Source: an uncultured Pseudomonadota bacterium (GTDB lineage Bacteria; Pseudomonadota; Gammaproteobacteria; Steroidobacterales; Steroidobacteraceae). Taken from it: 13,318 nucleotides of DNA. Location of the stretch: assembly GCA_903890265.1 (NCBI GenBank), contig CAITAM010000490.1, forward strand, positions 1 through 13,318, given 5' to 3'. The position numbers were made by a program, and so were the translations under genes. The notes below the pieces were generated by a model. That model did not search any database. It was not told the DNA's origin and saw only the letters and a program-made list of their open reading frames with translations. This document shows, piece by piece, positions 1 to 7,919 of the stretch (the stretch's first letter is position 1; each line of letters begins with the position of its first letter).

Positions 1-921
1 GACTGGATCACCATCGGCGGACTGCGTGGCAAGGGACTGGCGCGACTTGCCTTGTCGCCGTTTGTACTTCTGCGCGCCCTGTATCAGGTTGTCGGCGTAC
101 TTCGGCGCCAGCGCCCTGACGTGGTGCTCGGTCTTGGTGGCTTTGTATCCGGCCCTGGCGGCGTCGCCGCGCGGTTATTGCGCTTGCCGCTCGTTATCCA
201 CGAACAGAACGCGATTGCGGGAATGACGAACCGGATACTCTCGAGAGTGGCGACGCGCGTCGCACAGGCATTCCCCGGAAGCTTCGGCACGGCCATCGGA
301 GTAGTCACTGTTGGCAATCCGGTGCGCTCGCAAATCGAGGCGATCGGCGGACGTGATCGCGATTCCCACCCGGGAAAGACGCGGGTCCTCGTCTTCGGTG
401 GCAGTCTTGGCGCCCAGGCACTCAATCGAGTCGTGCCGGCAGCCCTCGCACGATTGCCGGAGTCGGTCCGGCCGGAGGTGCTGCATCAGACGGGTCGAGG
501 GCGTACCGCCGAAGTCCAAGAGTCCTACCAGCAGGCAGGGGTGAAGGCTGACGTTCGTGAATTTATCGACGACATGGCGGCTGCCTATACCTGGGCCGAT
601 CTTGCCATCTGCCGGAGCGGCGCCCTGACCGTGACAGAACTCGCCGCGGCAGGTCTGCCGAGCATTCTTGTTCCTTATCCCCACGCAGTCGACGATCACC
701 AGACTGCCAACGCGTCTTACCTCGTTAGTCGCGGCGCGGCGCGGCTGATCCAGGAGCCGCAGTTGACCGCTGACGGGTTGGCCACGGTACTCGCCGAGCT
801 GACCGCGACAACTGACGGCACGCTCGCGCGGATGCGTGACGCTGCGCGTTCAGCCGCAGTGCCCGGGGCGGCGGAGCGACTTGCCGGACTTTGCCTCAGC
901 GCCGCGGAGGCTCACACATGA
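1..921 (+). CDS. murG: MurG, lipid II-forming GlcNAc transferase (5' truncated by window)
   Basis: MurG transfers GlcNAc from UDP-GlcNAc to lipid I on the inner face of the cytoplasmic membrane, giving lipid II. The reading frame is open from base 1, and 306 residues are visible before the TGA at 919-921. By alignment from memory with E. coli MurG (355 aa), about 56 N-terminal residues are missing, including the first glycine-rich loop. Visible family motifs, numbered from the window start, are GGLRGKG (6-12), the HEQN segment (67-70), the GGSLGA loop (133-138), FIDDMAAAY (188 onward) and CRSGALTVTE (204-213). The last carries the glutamate that binds the UDP-GlcNAc ribose. The 3' end overlaps murC by ATGA, which suggests translational coupling. 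Identification is firm; only the start lies outside the window. Confidence 0.97.
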   Translation, partial: DWITIGGLRGKGLARLALSPFVLLRALYQVVGVLRRQRPDVVLGLGGFVSGPGGVAARLLRLPLVIHEQNAIAGMTNRILSRVATRVAQAFPGSFGTAIGVVTVGNPVRSQIEAIGGRDRDSHPGKTRVLVFGGSLGAQALNRVVPAALARLPESVRPEVLHQTGRGRTAEVQESYQQAGVKADVREFIDDMAAAYTWADLAICRSGALTVTELAAAGLPSILVPYPHAVDDHQTANASYLVSRGAARLIQEPQLTADGLATVLAELTATTDGTLARMRDAARSAAVPGAAERLAGLCLSAAEAHT

Positions 922-2330
922 ATGCCCGGATGCGTCGAATAAACCGCATTCATTTTGTCGGCATTGGCGGCAGCGGCATGGGAGGCATTGCCGAGGTGCT
1001 GGTGAATCTTGGCTATGACGTCCAGGGATCGGACATCCGCGCCAATGCCGTGACCACGCGGCTCGCCGGACTCGGCGCCAAGATCTTCATCGGGCACGCT
1101 GCGACCAACGTAAGCGATTGTGATGTCGTCGTGGTCTCCAGTGCCGTCGGCAAAGACAATCCCGAGGTTGTCGCGGCCCAGGCCGCGCGCAGGCCGGTCG
1201 TCAGCCGCGCGGAAATGCTGGCGGAACTGATGCGGTTTCGTATCGGCGTGGCCGTCGCTGGTACCCACGGCAAGACGACGACTACGAGCCTTGTCGCCAG
1301 CATTCTGGCGGAGGGTGGCGAAGATCCGACGTTCGTCATTGGCGGCAGGTTGAAGAGTGCCGGCACGAACGCGAGGCTCGGTGCGGGGCGCTACCTCGTT
1401 GCCGAGGCGGACGAGAGCGATGCGTCGTTCCTGCATCTGCAGCCGATGATTTCGATCGTGACGAATATCGATAACGATCACCTGAGCACCCACGACGGCG
1501 ATTTCGGCAGGCTTAAGCAGAGCTTCGTAGATTTTCTGCATAACCTGCCTTTCTACGGGTTGGCCGTTCTTTGTCTCGATGACGCCGAGCTGCGCTCGAT
1601 ACTGCCGCGCATTTCCCGCCCGGTCATCACCTACGGTCTGGCCGAGGGCGCGGATGTGCGGGCGGTCAATATCCGTCGGGACGGGTTGCAGACCCGCTAC
1701 GACGTCATCCGGCCGGGGCGCGAACATCCGCTCGCGATCGTCCTCGCAACGCCGGGACTGCATAACGTGCTGAATTCGCTTGCCGCCATCGCAGTGGCCA
1801 GCGAACTTGGTATCCCTGACGCAGCGATCGCTGCGGCTCTGGCGCAGTTCCAAGGTATTGACCGTCGCCTGCAGGTCATCGGCGATGTTCCGTGGGACGG
1901 GGGTGCCGTCACTCTGGTTGACGACTACGGGCACCACCCCACCGAGGTCGAGGCGACCATAGAGGCGCTGCGGCAGGGATGGCCGGGTCGACGCCTCGTG
2001 CTCGTGTTTCAGCCACACCGCTACACGCGAACCCGGGACCTGCTGGATGATTTCGCCCGCGTTCTCTCTGCTGCAGATGTCCTGCTCGTCCTCGAGGTCT
2101 ATTCCGCAGGCGAGGAGCCGATTGCGGGTGCCGACGGACGAGCCATCTGCCGTGCAGTGCGTACGCGTGGACGCGTCGAGCCCATCTTTGTCGAGGCGGT
2201 GGACGGACTGGGGGATGCGCTGCGGACTTCGCTGCGTGGCGGCGACCTGCTCGTGACAATGGGCGCCGGCAACGTGGGCGCGATCGCGCAGGATCTGCCC
2301 GCCCGGCTTCAGGCACGGGGGCAGGGATGA
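918..2330 (+). CDS. murC: MurC, UDP-N-acetylmuramate--L-alanine ligase
   Basis: MurC is the cytoplasmic ATP-dependent ligase that adds L-alanine to UDP-MurNAc, the first step of stem-peptide assembly. The protein is 470 aa, close to the E. coli enzyme. An N-terminal Rossmann-like UDP-binding domain carries FVGIGGSGMGG (13-23). The central ATPase has the P-loop GTHGKT (115-120), EADESD (163-168) and NIDNDH (183-188). The C-terminal domain has DDYGHHP (335-341), FQPHRYTRTRDL and MGAGNVG. The start is ATG 918 rather than an in-frame start at 891. It has a GGAGG Shine-Dalgarno at 906-910 with 7-base spacing, overlaps the murG stop by ATGA, and gives an N-terminus of normal length. The stop overlaps murB in the same way. 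Confidence 0.97.
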   Translation: MNARMRRINRIHFVGIGGSGMGGIAEVLVNLGYDVQGSDIRANAVTTRLAGLGAKIFIGHAATNVSDCDVVVVSSAVGKDNPEVVAAQAARRPVVSRAEMLAELMRFRIGVAVAGTHGKTTTTSLVASILAEGGEDPTFVIGGRLKSAGTNARLGAGRYLVAEADESDASFLHLQPMISIVTNIDNDHLSTHDGDFGRLKQSFVDFLHNLPFYGLAVLCLDDAELRSILPRISRPVITYGLAEGADVRAVNIRRDGLQTRYDVIRPGREHPLAIVLATPGLHNVLNSLAAIAVASELGIPDAAIAAALAQFQGIDRRLQVIGDVPWDGGAVTLVDDYGHHPTEVEATIEALRQGWPGRRLVLVFQPHRYTRTRDLLDDFARVLSAADVLLVLEVYSAGEEPIAGADGRAICRAVRTRGRVEPIFVEAVDGLGDALRTSLRGGDLLVTMGAGNVGAIAQDLPARLQARGQG

Positions 2331-3241
2331 ACGCTGCAGGCAACAGCCCGCCGTGGCTTCCGGCGACGCTGGCGGGGGCCGTGTCGTTTGCGGAGCCCCT
2401 AGCCCGGCACACCTCCTGGCACGTTGGTGGTCCTGCGGACGTGTTCTTCAAGCCGCAAAGCGCGGAGGACCTCGCGCTATTTCTTGCAGCCGTGCCGGCG
2501 TCCGTGCCGGTCCTGATGCTGGGCCTGGGCAGCAACATCCTCGTGCGCGACGGGGGCTGGCGCGGTGTCGTCATCTCGATGCACGGCAGCTTCGACGAAC
2601 TCCGCCTGACGGGTGAAGGGAACGTCTACGCAGAAGCGGGCGTGCCTTGCGCACGACTGGCGAAGAGTTGCGCCCGCTGGGGTATCGGCCCGGCGGAATT
2701 CTTTGCCGGCATTCCCGGTACGGTCGGCGGCGCCCTTGCAATGAACGCCGGCGCCTGGGGTGGCGAGACGTGGCCGCATGTCTGCTCGGTCGAGGTCATC
2801 AATCGTCAGGGCGTGCGCGCCCATCGTCTGGCGAGCGAATACCGCGTCAGCTACCGCCACGTAGAGCCGCCGGTCTCCGGTGAGTGGTACCTGAGTGCCG
2901 AGTTCCGCTTCACGCCAGACGCGGCCACGTCGCTCGAGAAAATTCAACAACTGCTCGAACAGCGTCGCGAATCGCAGCCCATTGGCAAATGGAGTGGCGG
3001 GTCAACCTTCGTTAATCCGCCGGGCGACCACGCTGCGCGGCTTATCGATGCTGCCGGCCTCAAGGGATTTCGGATTGGCGGCGCTGTGGTTTCCGAGAAA
3101 CACGCAAATTTCCTGCTCAACGAGGGCGCCGCCACAGCCAACGATCTGGAGTGCCTAATTAACCACGTCAGTACGACCGTGTCCGAGAAGCACGGGATCC
3201 GCCTTGTCACCGAAGTTCGAGTCGTTGGAGAGCCGCTATGA
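2327..3241 (+). CDS. murB: MurB, UDP-N-acetylenolpyruvoylglucosamine reductase (type II-like)
   Basis: MurB is the FAD- and NADPH-dependent enzyme that reduces UDP-GlcNAc-enolpyruvate to UDP-MurNAc in the cytoplasm, supplying the MurC substrate. The protein is 304 aa. The N-terminal FAD domain shows HTSWHVGGPAD, GLGSNILVRDGG and the flavin-binding GIPGTVGGALAMNAGAWGG segment. Candidate catalytic residues are R177 in VSYRH, S226 in GGSTFVNPPG and E296 in VTEVRV. The short length and the GGSTFVNPPG context fit the type II form (Bacillus and Staphylococcus style) rather than the longer E. coli type I enzyme. This also fits its place inside the dcw cluster, whereas E. coli murB lies elsewhere. 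It starts within murC (ATGA, 2327-2330) and ends within ddl (ATGA, 3238-3241). Confidence 0.96.
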   Translation: MNAAGNSPPWLPATLAGAVSFAEPLARHTSWHVGGPADVFFKPQSAEDLALFLAAVPASVPVLMLGLGSNILVRDGGWRGVVISMHGSFDELRLTGEGNVYAEAGVPCARLAKSCARWGIGPAEFFAGIPGTVGGALAMNAGAWGGETWPHVCSVEVINRQGVRAHRLASEYRVSYRHVEPPVSGEWYLSAEFRFTPDAATSLEKIQQLLEQRRESQPIGKWSGGSTFVNPPGDHAARLIDAAGLKGFRIGGAVVSEKHANFLLNEGAATANDLECLINHVSTTVSEKHGIRLVTEVRVVGEPL

Positions 3242-4209
3242 GTCGTCTTCGTTATGTCGGCGAGTCCGTGCCCGAAACTACGGATCCGCGTGGCTTCGGG
3301 CGCGTTGCGGTTCTCGCCGGAGGCCGCTCAAGTGAGCGCGAGATCAGCCTGAAGACCGGCGCAGCCGTGCACGAGGCACTGGTCAGCCGCGGCGTTGATG
3401 CCGTCCTTGTCGATCCCGCGCACACGGATATAGGGCGGATCGGCGAGCAGCACTTTGATCGGGCATTCATCGCGCTGCACGGGCCCGGTGGGGAAGACGG
3501 CGCCATGCAGGGAACCCTGGAGTGGCTCGGCGTTCCCTACACAGGCAGTGGGGTTCTCGGCTCGGCACTTTGCATGGACAAGCTGCGCACCAAGGAGCTT
3601 GCCGTCGCCGCGGGCGTGATGACGCCGGACTGGGTGCGTCTCGACTCGTCAGAGTCTGTGGAGCTCGCGCTGGGCCGACTCGGATTGCCGCTGATCGTAA
3701 AGCCGGCGAGCCAGGGCTCGTCGGTCGGCATGAGCAGGGTCGAGGAAGCGGGCGATCTGCTCACTGCCTGGCGTGCAGCCGCCGCCCTCGACCCCGTGGT
3801 GATTGCGGAACGGTGCATTCTTGGACGCGAATTCACCGTCGGGGTCCTCTGTGGCGAGGCGCTGCCGGTCATCCGAATCGAGACACCGCGAATTTTCTAC
3901 GACTACCAGGCCAAGTACTTCGCTAACGACACGGTCTATCACCTGCCCTGTGGCCTGCCGGACAGTGCAGAAGACGACATCAAGCGACTTGCGCTGCGCG
4001 CCTTTCGTGCCGCCGGTGCCCTGGGTTGGGGCCGGGTGGATTTCATGATGGGTGCAGACGGCGTGCCTATGCTGCTTGAGATCAACACGGTCCCCGGAAT
4101 GACCGATCACAGCCTTGTGCCGATGGCAGCGAAGGCAAAGGGCATGGATTTCGCGAGCCTGACCTGGCGGATTCTCGAGACCAGCTTCATGCGTGAGCCC
4201 GCACGGTGA
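3238..4209 (+). CDS. ddl: D-alanine--D-alanine ligase (DdlB type)
   Basis: Ddl is a cytoplasmic ATP-grasp ligase that joins two D-alanines, giving the dipeptide that ends the muropeptide stem. The protein is 323 aa. It shows GGRSSEREISL near residue 30, ALHGPGGEDG, the serine loop QGSSVGMS (S161, S162), YDYQAKY, the VDF metal-site aspartate D268, and LEINTVPGMTDHSLVP with metal ligands E281 and N283. These match the E. coli DdlB active site with a constant offset of 11 residues. The offset comes from an N-terminal tail of about 20 residues before the first strand. The ATG sits in the ATGA overlap with the murB stop, so translation is probably coupled. A D-Ala-D-Ala product is expected because no D-lactate ligase or vancomycin-type context is visible. 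Confidence 0.96.
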   Translation: MSRLRYVGESVPETTDPRGFGRVAVLAGGRSSEREISLKTGAAVHEALVSRGVDAVLVDPAHTDIGRIGEQHFDRAFIALHGPGGEDGAMQGTLEWLGVPYTGSGVLGSALCMDKLRTKELAVAAGVMTPDWVRLDSSESVELALGRLGLPLIVKPASQGSSVGMSRVEEAGDLLTAWRAAAALDPVVIAERCILGREFTVGVLCGEALPVIRIETPRIFYDYQAKYFANDTVYHLPCGLPDSAEDDIKRLALRAFRAAGALGWGRVDFMMGADGVPMLLEINTVPGMTDHSLVPMAAKAKGMDFASLTWRILETSFMREPAR

Positions 4210-4216
4210 CCTGCTG

Positions 4217-5059
4217 ATGATCAACCTTCACTTATTCGGTCGCAAAAAGCGCGGTCAGGCACGCCCGAAGGCAGTGCCGTCCAGGTGGCAGTTGCCCCGT
4301 ATCAATGTGGCGCGCTTCGTCCCGGTGATTCTCAGTACGGGCGCTGTCGTGGCTGGCGCTCTCGCGCTCGTTTCGTGGCTCGACCGGCCACTGACCTCGG
4401 TGGTCGTCAGCGGCCCGTTCCAACGAGTTGCCGCCCTCGACGTGGAGCGGGCGGTACGTGAGAACCTGCACGGGGGATTCCTGACCGCGAACCTGGTGAC
4501 TATTCAGAAGGCGGTCGAAAAGCTCCCGTGGGCCGACCACGCACGCGTCCAACGCCACTGGCCAGACGGTCTCTATGTGCAGGTCACTGAGCAGGTTGCG
4601 GCTGCACGGTGGGGCAAAGTCGCGCTGGTCAACACACGCGGTGAGGTCTTTGCCGTCGACGCTCGCCATATCCCCGAGGAACTGCCCCTCCTCGACGGGC
4701 CGCCTGGATCGGAGACGCAGGTCGCGGAGCTCTACTTCCAGCTCTATCCCCGTCTGCTTGAGGCTGGACTGCGGGCAACGGCGCTTACCGAGGATGCTCG
4801 TGGTGCGTGGCAGCTTGAGCTCGCCAATGGAGTTCTCGTTCGCTTCGGCCGCCGGCAGCTCAACGAGCGGGTCGATCGCTTTCTGAAGGCCGGTACCGCG
4901 GTCCTCGCCAATCGGGGCGGTGACATCAGCGTGCTCGACATGCGCTATTCGAACGGGTTCGCGGTGGGCTGGCGCACGCAGGGCTCCGGGCCCGCGGCTC
5001 AGCCAGCGCCAGCGGTATCCGAGCAAAATACCCCGAAGGAACCTGACAACGATGCCTAA
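4217..5059 (+). CDS. ftsQ: FtsQ, divisome bitopic membrane protein
   Basis: FtsQ is a single-pass inner-membrane protein. Its periplasmic part links early and late divisome proteins through FtsB and FtsL. From ATG 4217 it is 280 aa. The cytoplasmic tail is basic (GRKKRG near residues 8-13) and is followed by a membrane segment at about 34-55. A POTRA domain begins with LTSVVVSG, and a beta domain follows with LPWADHARVQRHWPD, LPLLDGPPG, ISVLDMRYSNGFAVGW. A Pro/Ala-rich tail ends the protein. Two starts are possible. GTG 4193 would overlap ddl by 17 bases with no clear ribosome site. ATG 4217 has GGTGA at 4205-4209 with 7-base spacing and is preferred, but the choice is not certain. The stop overlaps the ftsA start by 8 bases. 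Confidence 0.94.
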   Translation: MINLHLFGRKKRGQARPKAVPSRWQLPRINVARFVPVILSTGAVVAGALALVSWLDRPLTSVVVSGPFQRVAALDVERAVRENLHGGFLTANLVTIQKAVEKLPWADHARVQRHWPDGLYVQVTEQVAAARWGKVALVNTRGEVFAVDARHIPEELPLLDGPPGSETQVAELYFQLYPRLLEAGLRATALTEDARGAWQLELANGVLVRFGRRQLNERVDRFLKAGTAVLANRGGDISVLDMRYSNGFAVGWRTQGSGPAAQPAPAVSEQNTPKEPDNDA

Positions 5060-6290
5060 GCGTACAGACAGGAACCTCATCGTCGGGCTCGACATCGGCA
5101 CGTCGAAGGTCGTTGCCCTCGTTGCCGAATACAAAGCAGACGGTGAGCTGGAGTTGATCGGAATTGGCAGCGCACCGAGCCGTGGCCTCAGCCGTGGTGT
5201 CGTCGTGAATATCGATTCGACCGTGCAGTCTATCCAGCGGGCAGTCGAGCAGGCCGAGCTCATGGCTGGCGTCGAAATTGACGCCGTCTATACCGGCATT
5301 GCGGGAAGCCACGTCAAGAGCCTTAACTCGCACGGCATAGTGGCCATTAAGGACAAGGAAGTCACCGCCGGTGACGTTGCGCGCGTCATGGATGCCGCGC
5401 AGGCGGTAGCCCTCCCTGCCGATCAGCGGATCATTCATGTGATTCCGCAGGAATACATCATCGACAGTCAGGAAGGTATCCGGGACCCGATGGGAATGTC
5501 CGGAGTCCGGCTCGAGGCGCGTGTCCATATCGTCACGGGAGCTGAAAGCGCGGCCCAGAACATCGTCAAATGCGTCCAGCGATGCGGGCTGGAAGTAGAA
5601 GACATCGTTCTCGAGCAGTGGGCGTCGTCGTACGCCGTTCTTACCGACGATGAAAAGGAGCTCGGCGTCTGTCTCGTCGACATCGGCGGTGGCACGACGG
5701 ATATCGCCGTGTTTTCGAACGGTGCCCTGCGGCACACCGCGGTGATACCGATTGCCGGTGACCAGGTAACAAACGACATTGCCGTATCGATGCGCACGCC
5801 GACGCAGTACGCCGAGGACATCAAAATCCGCTACGCCTGCGCGCTGTCGCAGCTCGCCAACCCCGATGAAACCATCGAGGTGCCGTCCGTTGGTGACCGG
5901 CCGCCGCGCAGGCTCGCCCGGCAGACACTCGCAGAAATCGTCGAGCCTCGTTACGAGGAGCTCTTTGGCCTCATACGTGACGAGTTGCGGCGCTCGGGAT
6001 TTGAAGAAGCAATCGCGGCGGGCATCGTGCTGACGGGTGGCAGCGCGAAGATGGAGGGCGCCGTATTGCTGGCCGAGGAGGTGTTTCACGTGCCGGTTCG
6101 GCTGGGGTTCCCTCAGGGCCTCAGCGGGTTGCCGGACGTCGTGACGAATCCTGTTCATGCGACCGGTGTGGGGCTCCTGCTCTACGCGCGGGCGCTGTAT
6201 GAGACGGAGGGCGGGCCGGTGCGCTCGTCGAGGGATTCCGGGCGGGGGTTTATGGAACGGATGAAGGACTGGTTTAAGGGCTATTTCTGA
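5052..6290 (+). CDS. ftsA: FtsA, actin-like membrane tether of FtsZ
   Basis: FtsA is an actin-fold ATPase that anchors FtsZ filaments to the inner membrane and recruits later divisome proteins. The protein is 412 aa. Visible elements are the phosphate-1 motif GLDIGTSK (12-19), the FtsA-specific 1C domain in the first half, the phosphate-2 motif DIGGGTTD (210-217), the adenosine motif VLTGGSAKMEG, and a C-terminal amphipathic helix ending FMERMKDWFKGYF that serves as the membrane target sequence. ATG 5052 lies inside the end of ftsQ (8-base overlap) with AAGGA at 5036-5040. Translation from an upstream in-frame start at 4920 would read out-of-frame ftsQ sequence and is rejected. The gene closes the tightly coupled murG-ftsA run. 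Confidence 0.96.
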   Translation: MPKRTDRNLIVGLDIGTSKVVALVAEYKADGELELIGIGSAPSRGLSRGVVVNIDSTVQSIQRAVEQAELMAGVEIDAVYTGIAGSHVKSLNSHGIVAIKDKEVTAGDVARVMDAAQAVALPADQRIIHVIPQEYIIDSQEGIRDPMGMSGVRLEARVHIVTGAESAAQNIVKCVQRCGLEVEDIVLEQWASSYAVLTDDEKELGVCLVDIGGGTTDIAVFSNGALRHTAVIPIAGDQVTNDIAVSMRTPTQYAEDIKIRYACALSQLANPDETIEVPSVGDRPPRRLARQTLAEIVEPRYEELFGLIRDELRRSGFEEAIAAGIVLTGGSAKMEGAVLLAEEVFHVPVRLGFPQGLSGLPDVVTNPVHATGVGLLLYARALYETEGGPVRSSRDSGRGFMERMKDWFKGYF

Positions 6291-6328
6291 AACCGGCGAG
6301 AGTCGCGGACTGACGTTTGAAAAAAATT

Positions 6329-6335
6329 AGAGGAG
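6329..6335 (+). promoter_or_regulatory. Strong Shine-Dalgarno of ftsZ
   Basis: AGAGGAG lies 8 bases before ATG 6344, within an A-rich stretch (six A at 6321-6326) that is unusual in this GC-rich DNA. It decides the ftsZ start. An in-frame TTG at 6317 precedes this site and would translate the ribosome binding site itself. A strong site in a low-structure context fits the high FtsZ level relative to FtsA that is known in other bacteria; the link is inferred. Confidence 0.85.
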
Positions 6336-6343
6336 AACAACTC

Positions 6344-7537
6344 ATGTTTGAACTGATGGATGCATACAGCCAGAGCGCTGTAATCAAGGTCCTTGGGGTG
6401 GGCGGTGCCGGTTGCAACGCCATCGATCAGATGGTGACGACAGGTATCGAAGGGGTCGAATTCATCTGTCTCAACACGGATGCTCAGGTTCTCAAGAAGT
6501 CGACCGTGAAGACTTCGCTGCAGATTGGCTCGAACATCACCAAGGGCCTCGGCGCCGGCGCCAACCCCGAGGTGGGTCGGCAGGCTGCGATGGAGGACCG
6601 CGACCGGATCATCGAGCTGATCGAAGGCTGCGACATGCTGTTCATAACGGCTGGCATGGGCGGTGGTACCGGCACGGGTGCTGCGCCGGTCGTTGCGCAG
6701 GTGGCCAAAGAGCTTGGCATCCTGACGGTCGCAGTCGTCACGAAGCCTTTCCTGATGGAGGGGCAGAAGCGCATGGCCATTGCAGACCACGGTATCGCCG
6801 AGCTCAGCAAGTACGTGGACTCGCTTATCACCATCCCGAACCAGAAGCTCCTCTCGGTTCTGGGGCCGAAGACCCGCCTGCTCGACGCGTTCATGTCTGC
6901 CAACGGCGTGCTGCAGGGTGCGGTGCAGGGTATCGCCGACCTGATCACTCGCCCGGGTCTCATCAACGTCGACTTTGCTGACGTGCGCACGGTCATGTCC
7001 GAGACGGGCATGGCGATGATGGGTACCGGTCAGGCGAGCGGTGAGGATCGCGCGCGTATCGCGGCTGAGATGGCCGTCTCCAGTCCGCTGCTCGAAGACA
7101 TCAACCTGCACGGCGCGCAGGGTATCCTCGTGAACGTCACCGCGGGCATGGACCTTGGCATCGGCGAGTTCGAGGAAGTGGGTAACACCGTCAAGGCTTT
7201 CGCGAGCGAGGACGCAACGGTCGTGGTCGGTACCGTGATCGAGCCCGATATGACCGACGAGCTTCGGGTAACGGTCGTGGCGACCGGGCTCGGGCGCCCG
7301 GTAGCCCGTGTCGAGCCGAACCCCATCGTCCACCGCGAGCAGCCGCCGCGCGTGTCGATTGTCGCAACGCAGAGCCGCGAGCCGGTACGCACGAGCGGGC
7401 ATCGGGTGGACTACGATCGCCTGAGCGAGCAGCCCGCCGTGATGCGCAAGCGCGCTGTGGGCGACGGGGTCGTGCACGCGGAGGACGAGAGCACGATGCT
7501 CGACATCCCGGCCTTCCTTCGCCGCCAGGCCGACTGA
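6344..7537 (+). CDS. ftsZ: FtsZ, tubulin-like division GTPase
   Basis: FtsZ polymerises with GTP into the Z-ring at midcell and organises septal wall synthesis. The protein is 397 aa, close to E. coli. The N-terminus MFEL and IKVLGVGGAGCNA fit the usual start. The tubulin signature GGGTGTG is at 106-112. The T7 synergy loop NVDFADV carries D210 and D213, which activate GTP hydrolysis across the filament interface. The globular domain ends near VVATGL at about residue 318. A variable Arg/Pro/Val-rich linker follows, then the conserved C-terminal peptide LDIPAFLRRQAD that binds FtsA and ZipA. The 53-base gap after ftsA is longer than the other junctions upstream, so ftsZ may also have transcript starts inside ftsA, as in E. 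coli; none was resolved here. Confidence 0.98.
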   Translation: MFELMDAYSQSAVIKVLGVGGAGCNAIDQMVTTGIEGVEFICLNTDAQVLKKSTVKTSLQIGSNITKGLGAGANPEVGRQAAMEDRDRIIELIEGCDMLFITAGMGGGTGTGAAPVVAQVAKELGILTVAVVTKPFLMEGQKRMAIADHGIAELSKYVDSLITIPNQKLLSVLGPKTRLLDAFMSANGVLQGAVQGIADLITRPGLINVDFADVRTVMSETGMAMMGTGQASGEDRARIAAEMAVSSPLLEDINLHGAQGILVNVTAGMDLGIGEFEEVGNTVKAFASEDATVVVGTVIEPDMTDELRVTVVATGLGRPVARVEPNPIVHREQPPRVSIVATQSREPVRTSGHRVDYDRLSEQPAVMRKRAVGDGVVHAEDESTMLDIPAFLRRQAD

Positions 7538-7540
7538 GGG

Positions 7541-7673
7541 GCGGCGCGTGTCGCGCCGCGAACGGGGTATCCATGCCGGGCGGGCGCGCAGCGCCCGTCT
7601 CGGCACGGGACACCGGCGGGGTATTCGCCGGCCGACGGCGGAGGATCGGGCAGCCGACCGCGGCAGGGCCGCG
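7541..7673 (+). terminator. Four small hairpins after ftsZ, possible 3' end structure
   Basis: Four inverted repeats follow the ftsZ stop in close order. GCGGCGCG/CGCGCCGC is at 7541-7559 with loop TGT. A longer arm is at 7575-7604, with core CGGGCGC/GCGCCCG around GCA plus an outer GCCG/CGGC. CCGGCG/CGCCGG is at 7613-7631, and CGCGGC/GCCGCG at 7659-7673. None has a following T-run, so they do not form a standard Rho-independent terminator. They may protect the ftsZ mRNA 3' end or act with Rho. High GC makes chance hairpins likely, so the functional call is weak although the repeats themselves are plain. Confidence 0.35.
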
Positions 7674-7705
7674 TCCGGATCGGTGCGAGCGCCGGTAAAC
7701 GCGCC

Positions 7706-7735
7706 TTGAGGTGACAAATTGGCGTGTGTTACGGT
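7706..7735 (+). promoter_or_regulatory. Putative sigma-70 promoter of lpxC
   Basis: TTGAGG (7706-7711) and TACGGT (7730-7735) are separated by 18 bases. The -10-like box is preceded by TGT, an extended -10 arrangement. The surrounding stretch 7706-7737 is visibly lower in GC than the rest of the intergenic region. It would give an lpxC transcript with a leader of roughly 180 bases. The -10 match is only partial (3 of 6), so this is a candidate only. Confidence 0.33.
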
Positions 7736-7756
7736 TACGGATGGGGCGGATTTCAA

Positions 7757-7910
7757 GGTCGCCGCGAACGACCGGCGACCAGCATCGCCTCGCCGGATGA
7801 CTCGCAGTGCGATCCCGATGCCCCGGTAACCCTTCCCGCCCGCGCGGCCCTTGCCCGGCCGTGCGGGCCCTATGGATCGGCGCCTGGTTCGGCCAGGAAC
7901 CGGCGGATCC
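7757..7910 (+). promoter_or_regulatory. Structured lpxC leader with three stem-loops
   Basis: Three inverted repeats lie between the putative promoter and lpxC. The first is GGTCGCCG/CGGCGACC at 7757-7780 (8 bp, 8-base loop). The second is a 12-bp arm pair, GCCCGCGCGGCC with GGCCGTGCGGGC, at 7838-7868, containing one G-T wobble and a 7-base loop. The third, at 7874-7910, is a 14-bp stem built from GGATC, CGCC and GGTTC on the left and GAACC, GGCG and GATCC on the right, with two small bulges on the left arm. It ends just before the GAGG at 7912-7915, so it sits beside the ribosome binding site. Nothing else coding is seen in 7538-7919. A role in controlling LpxC synthesis is inferred. Confidence 0.4.
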
Positions 7911-7919
7911 CGAGGCCTC

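Noticed and set aside
4920..5051. N-terminal extension of FtsA by 44 residues
   Set aside because: The extra codons read ftsQ in the wrong frame; ATG 5052 gives the normal FtsA start.
7851..7919. N-terminal extension of LpxC by 23 residues
   Set aside because: The extension crosses the leader hairpins and has no match in the family; ATG 7920 gives the standard LpxC N-terminus.
7538..7919. Possible small RNA gene between ftsZ and lpxC
   Set aside because: Hairpins are present, but there is no terminator T-run and no recognisable RNA family; a leader/3' end reading is simpler.
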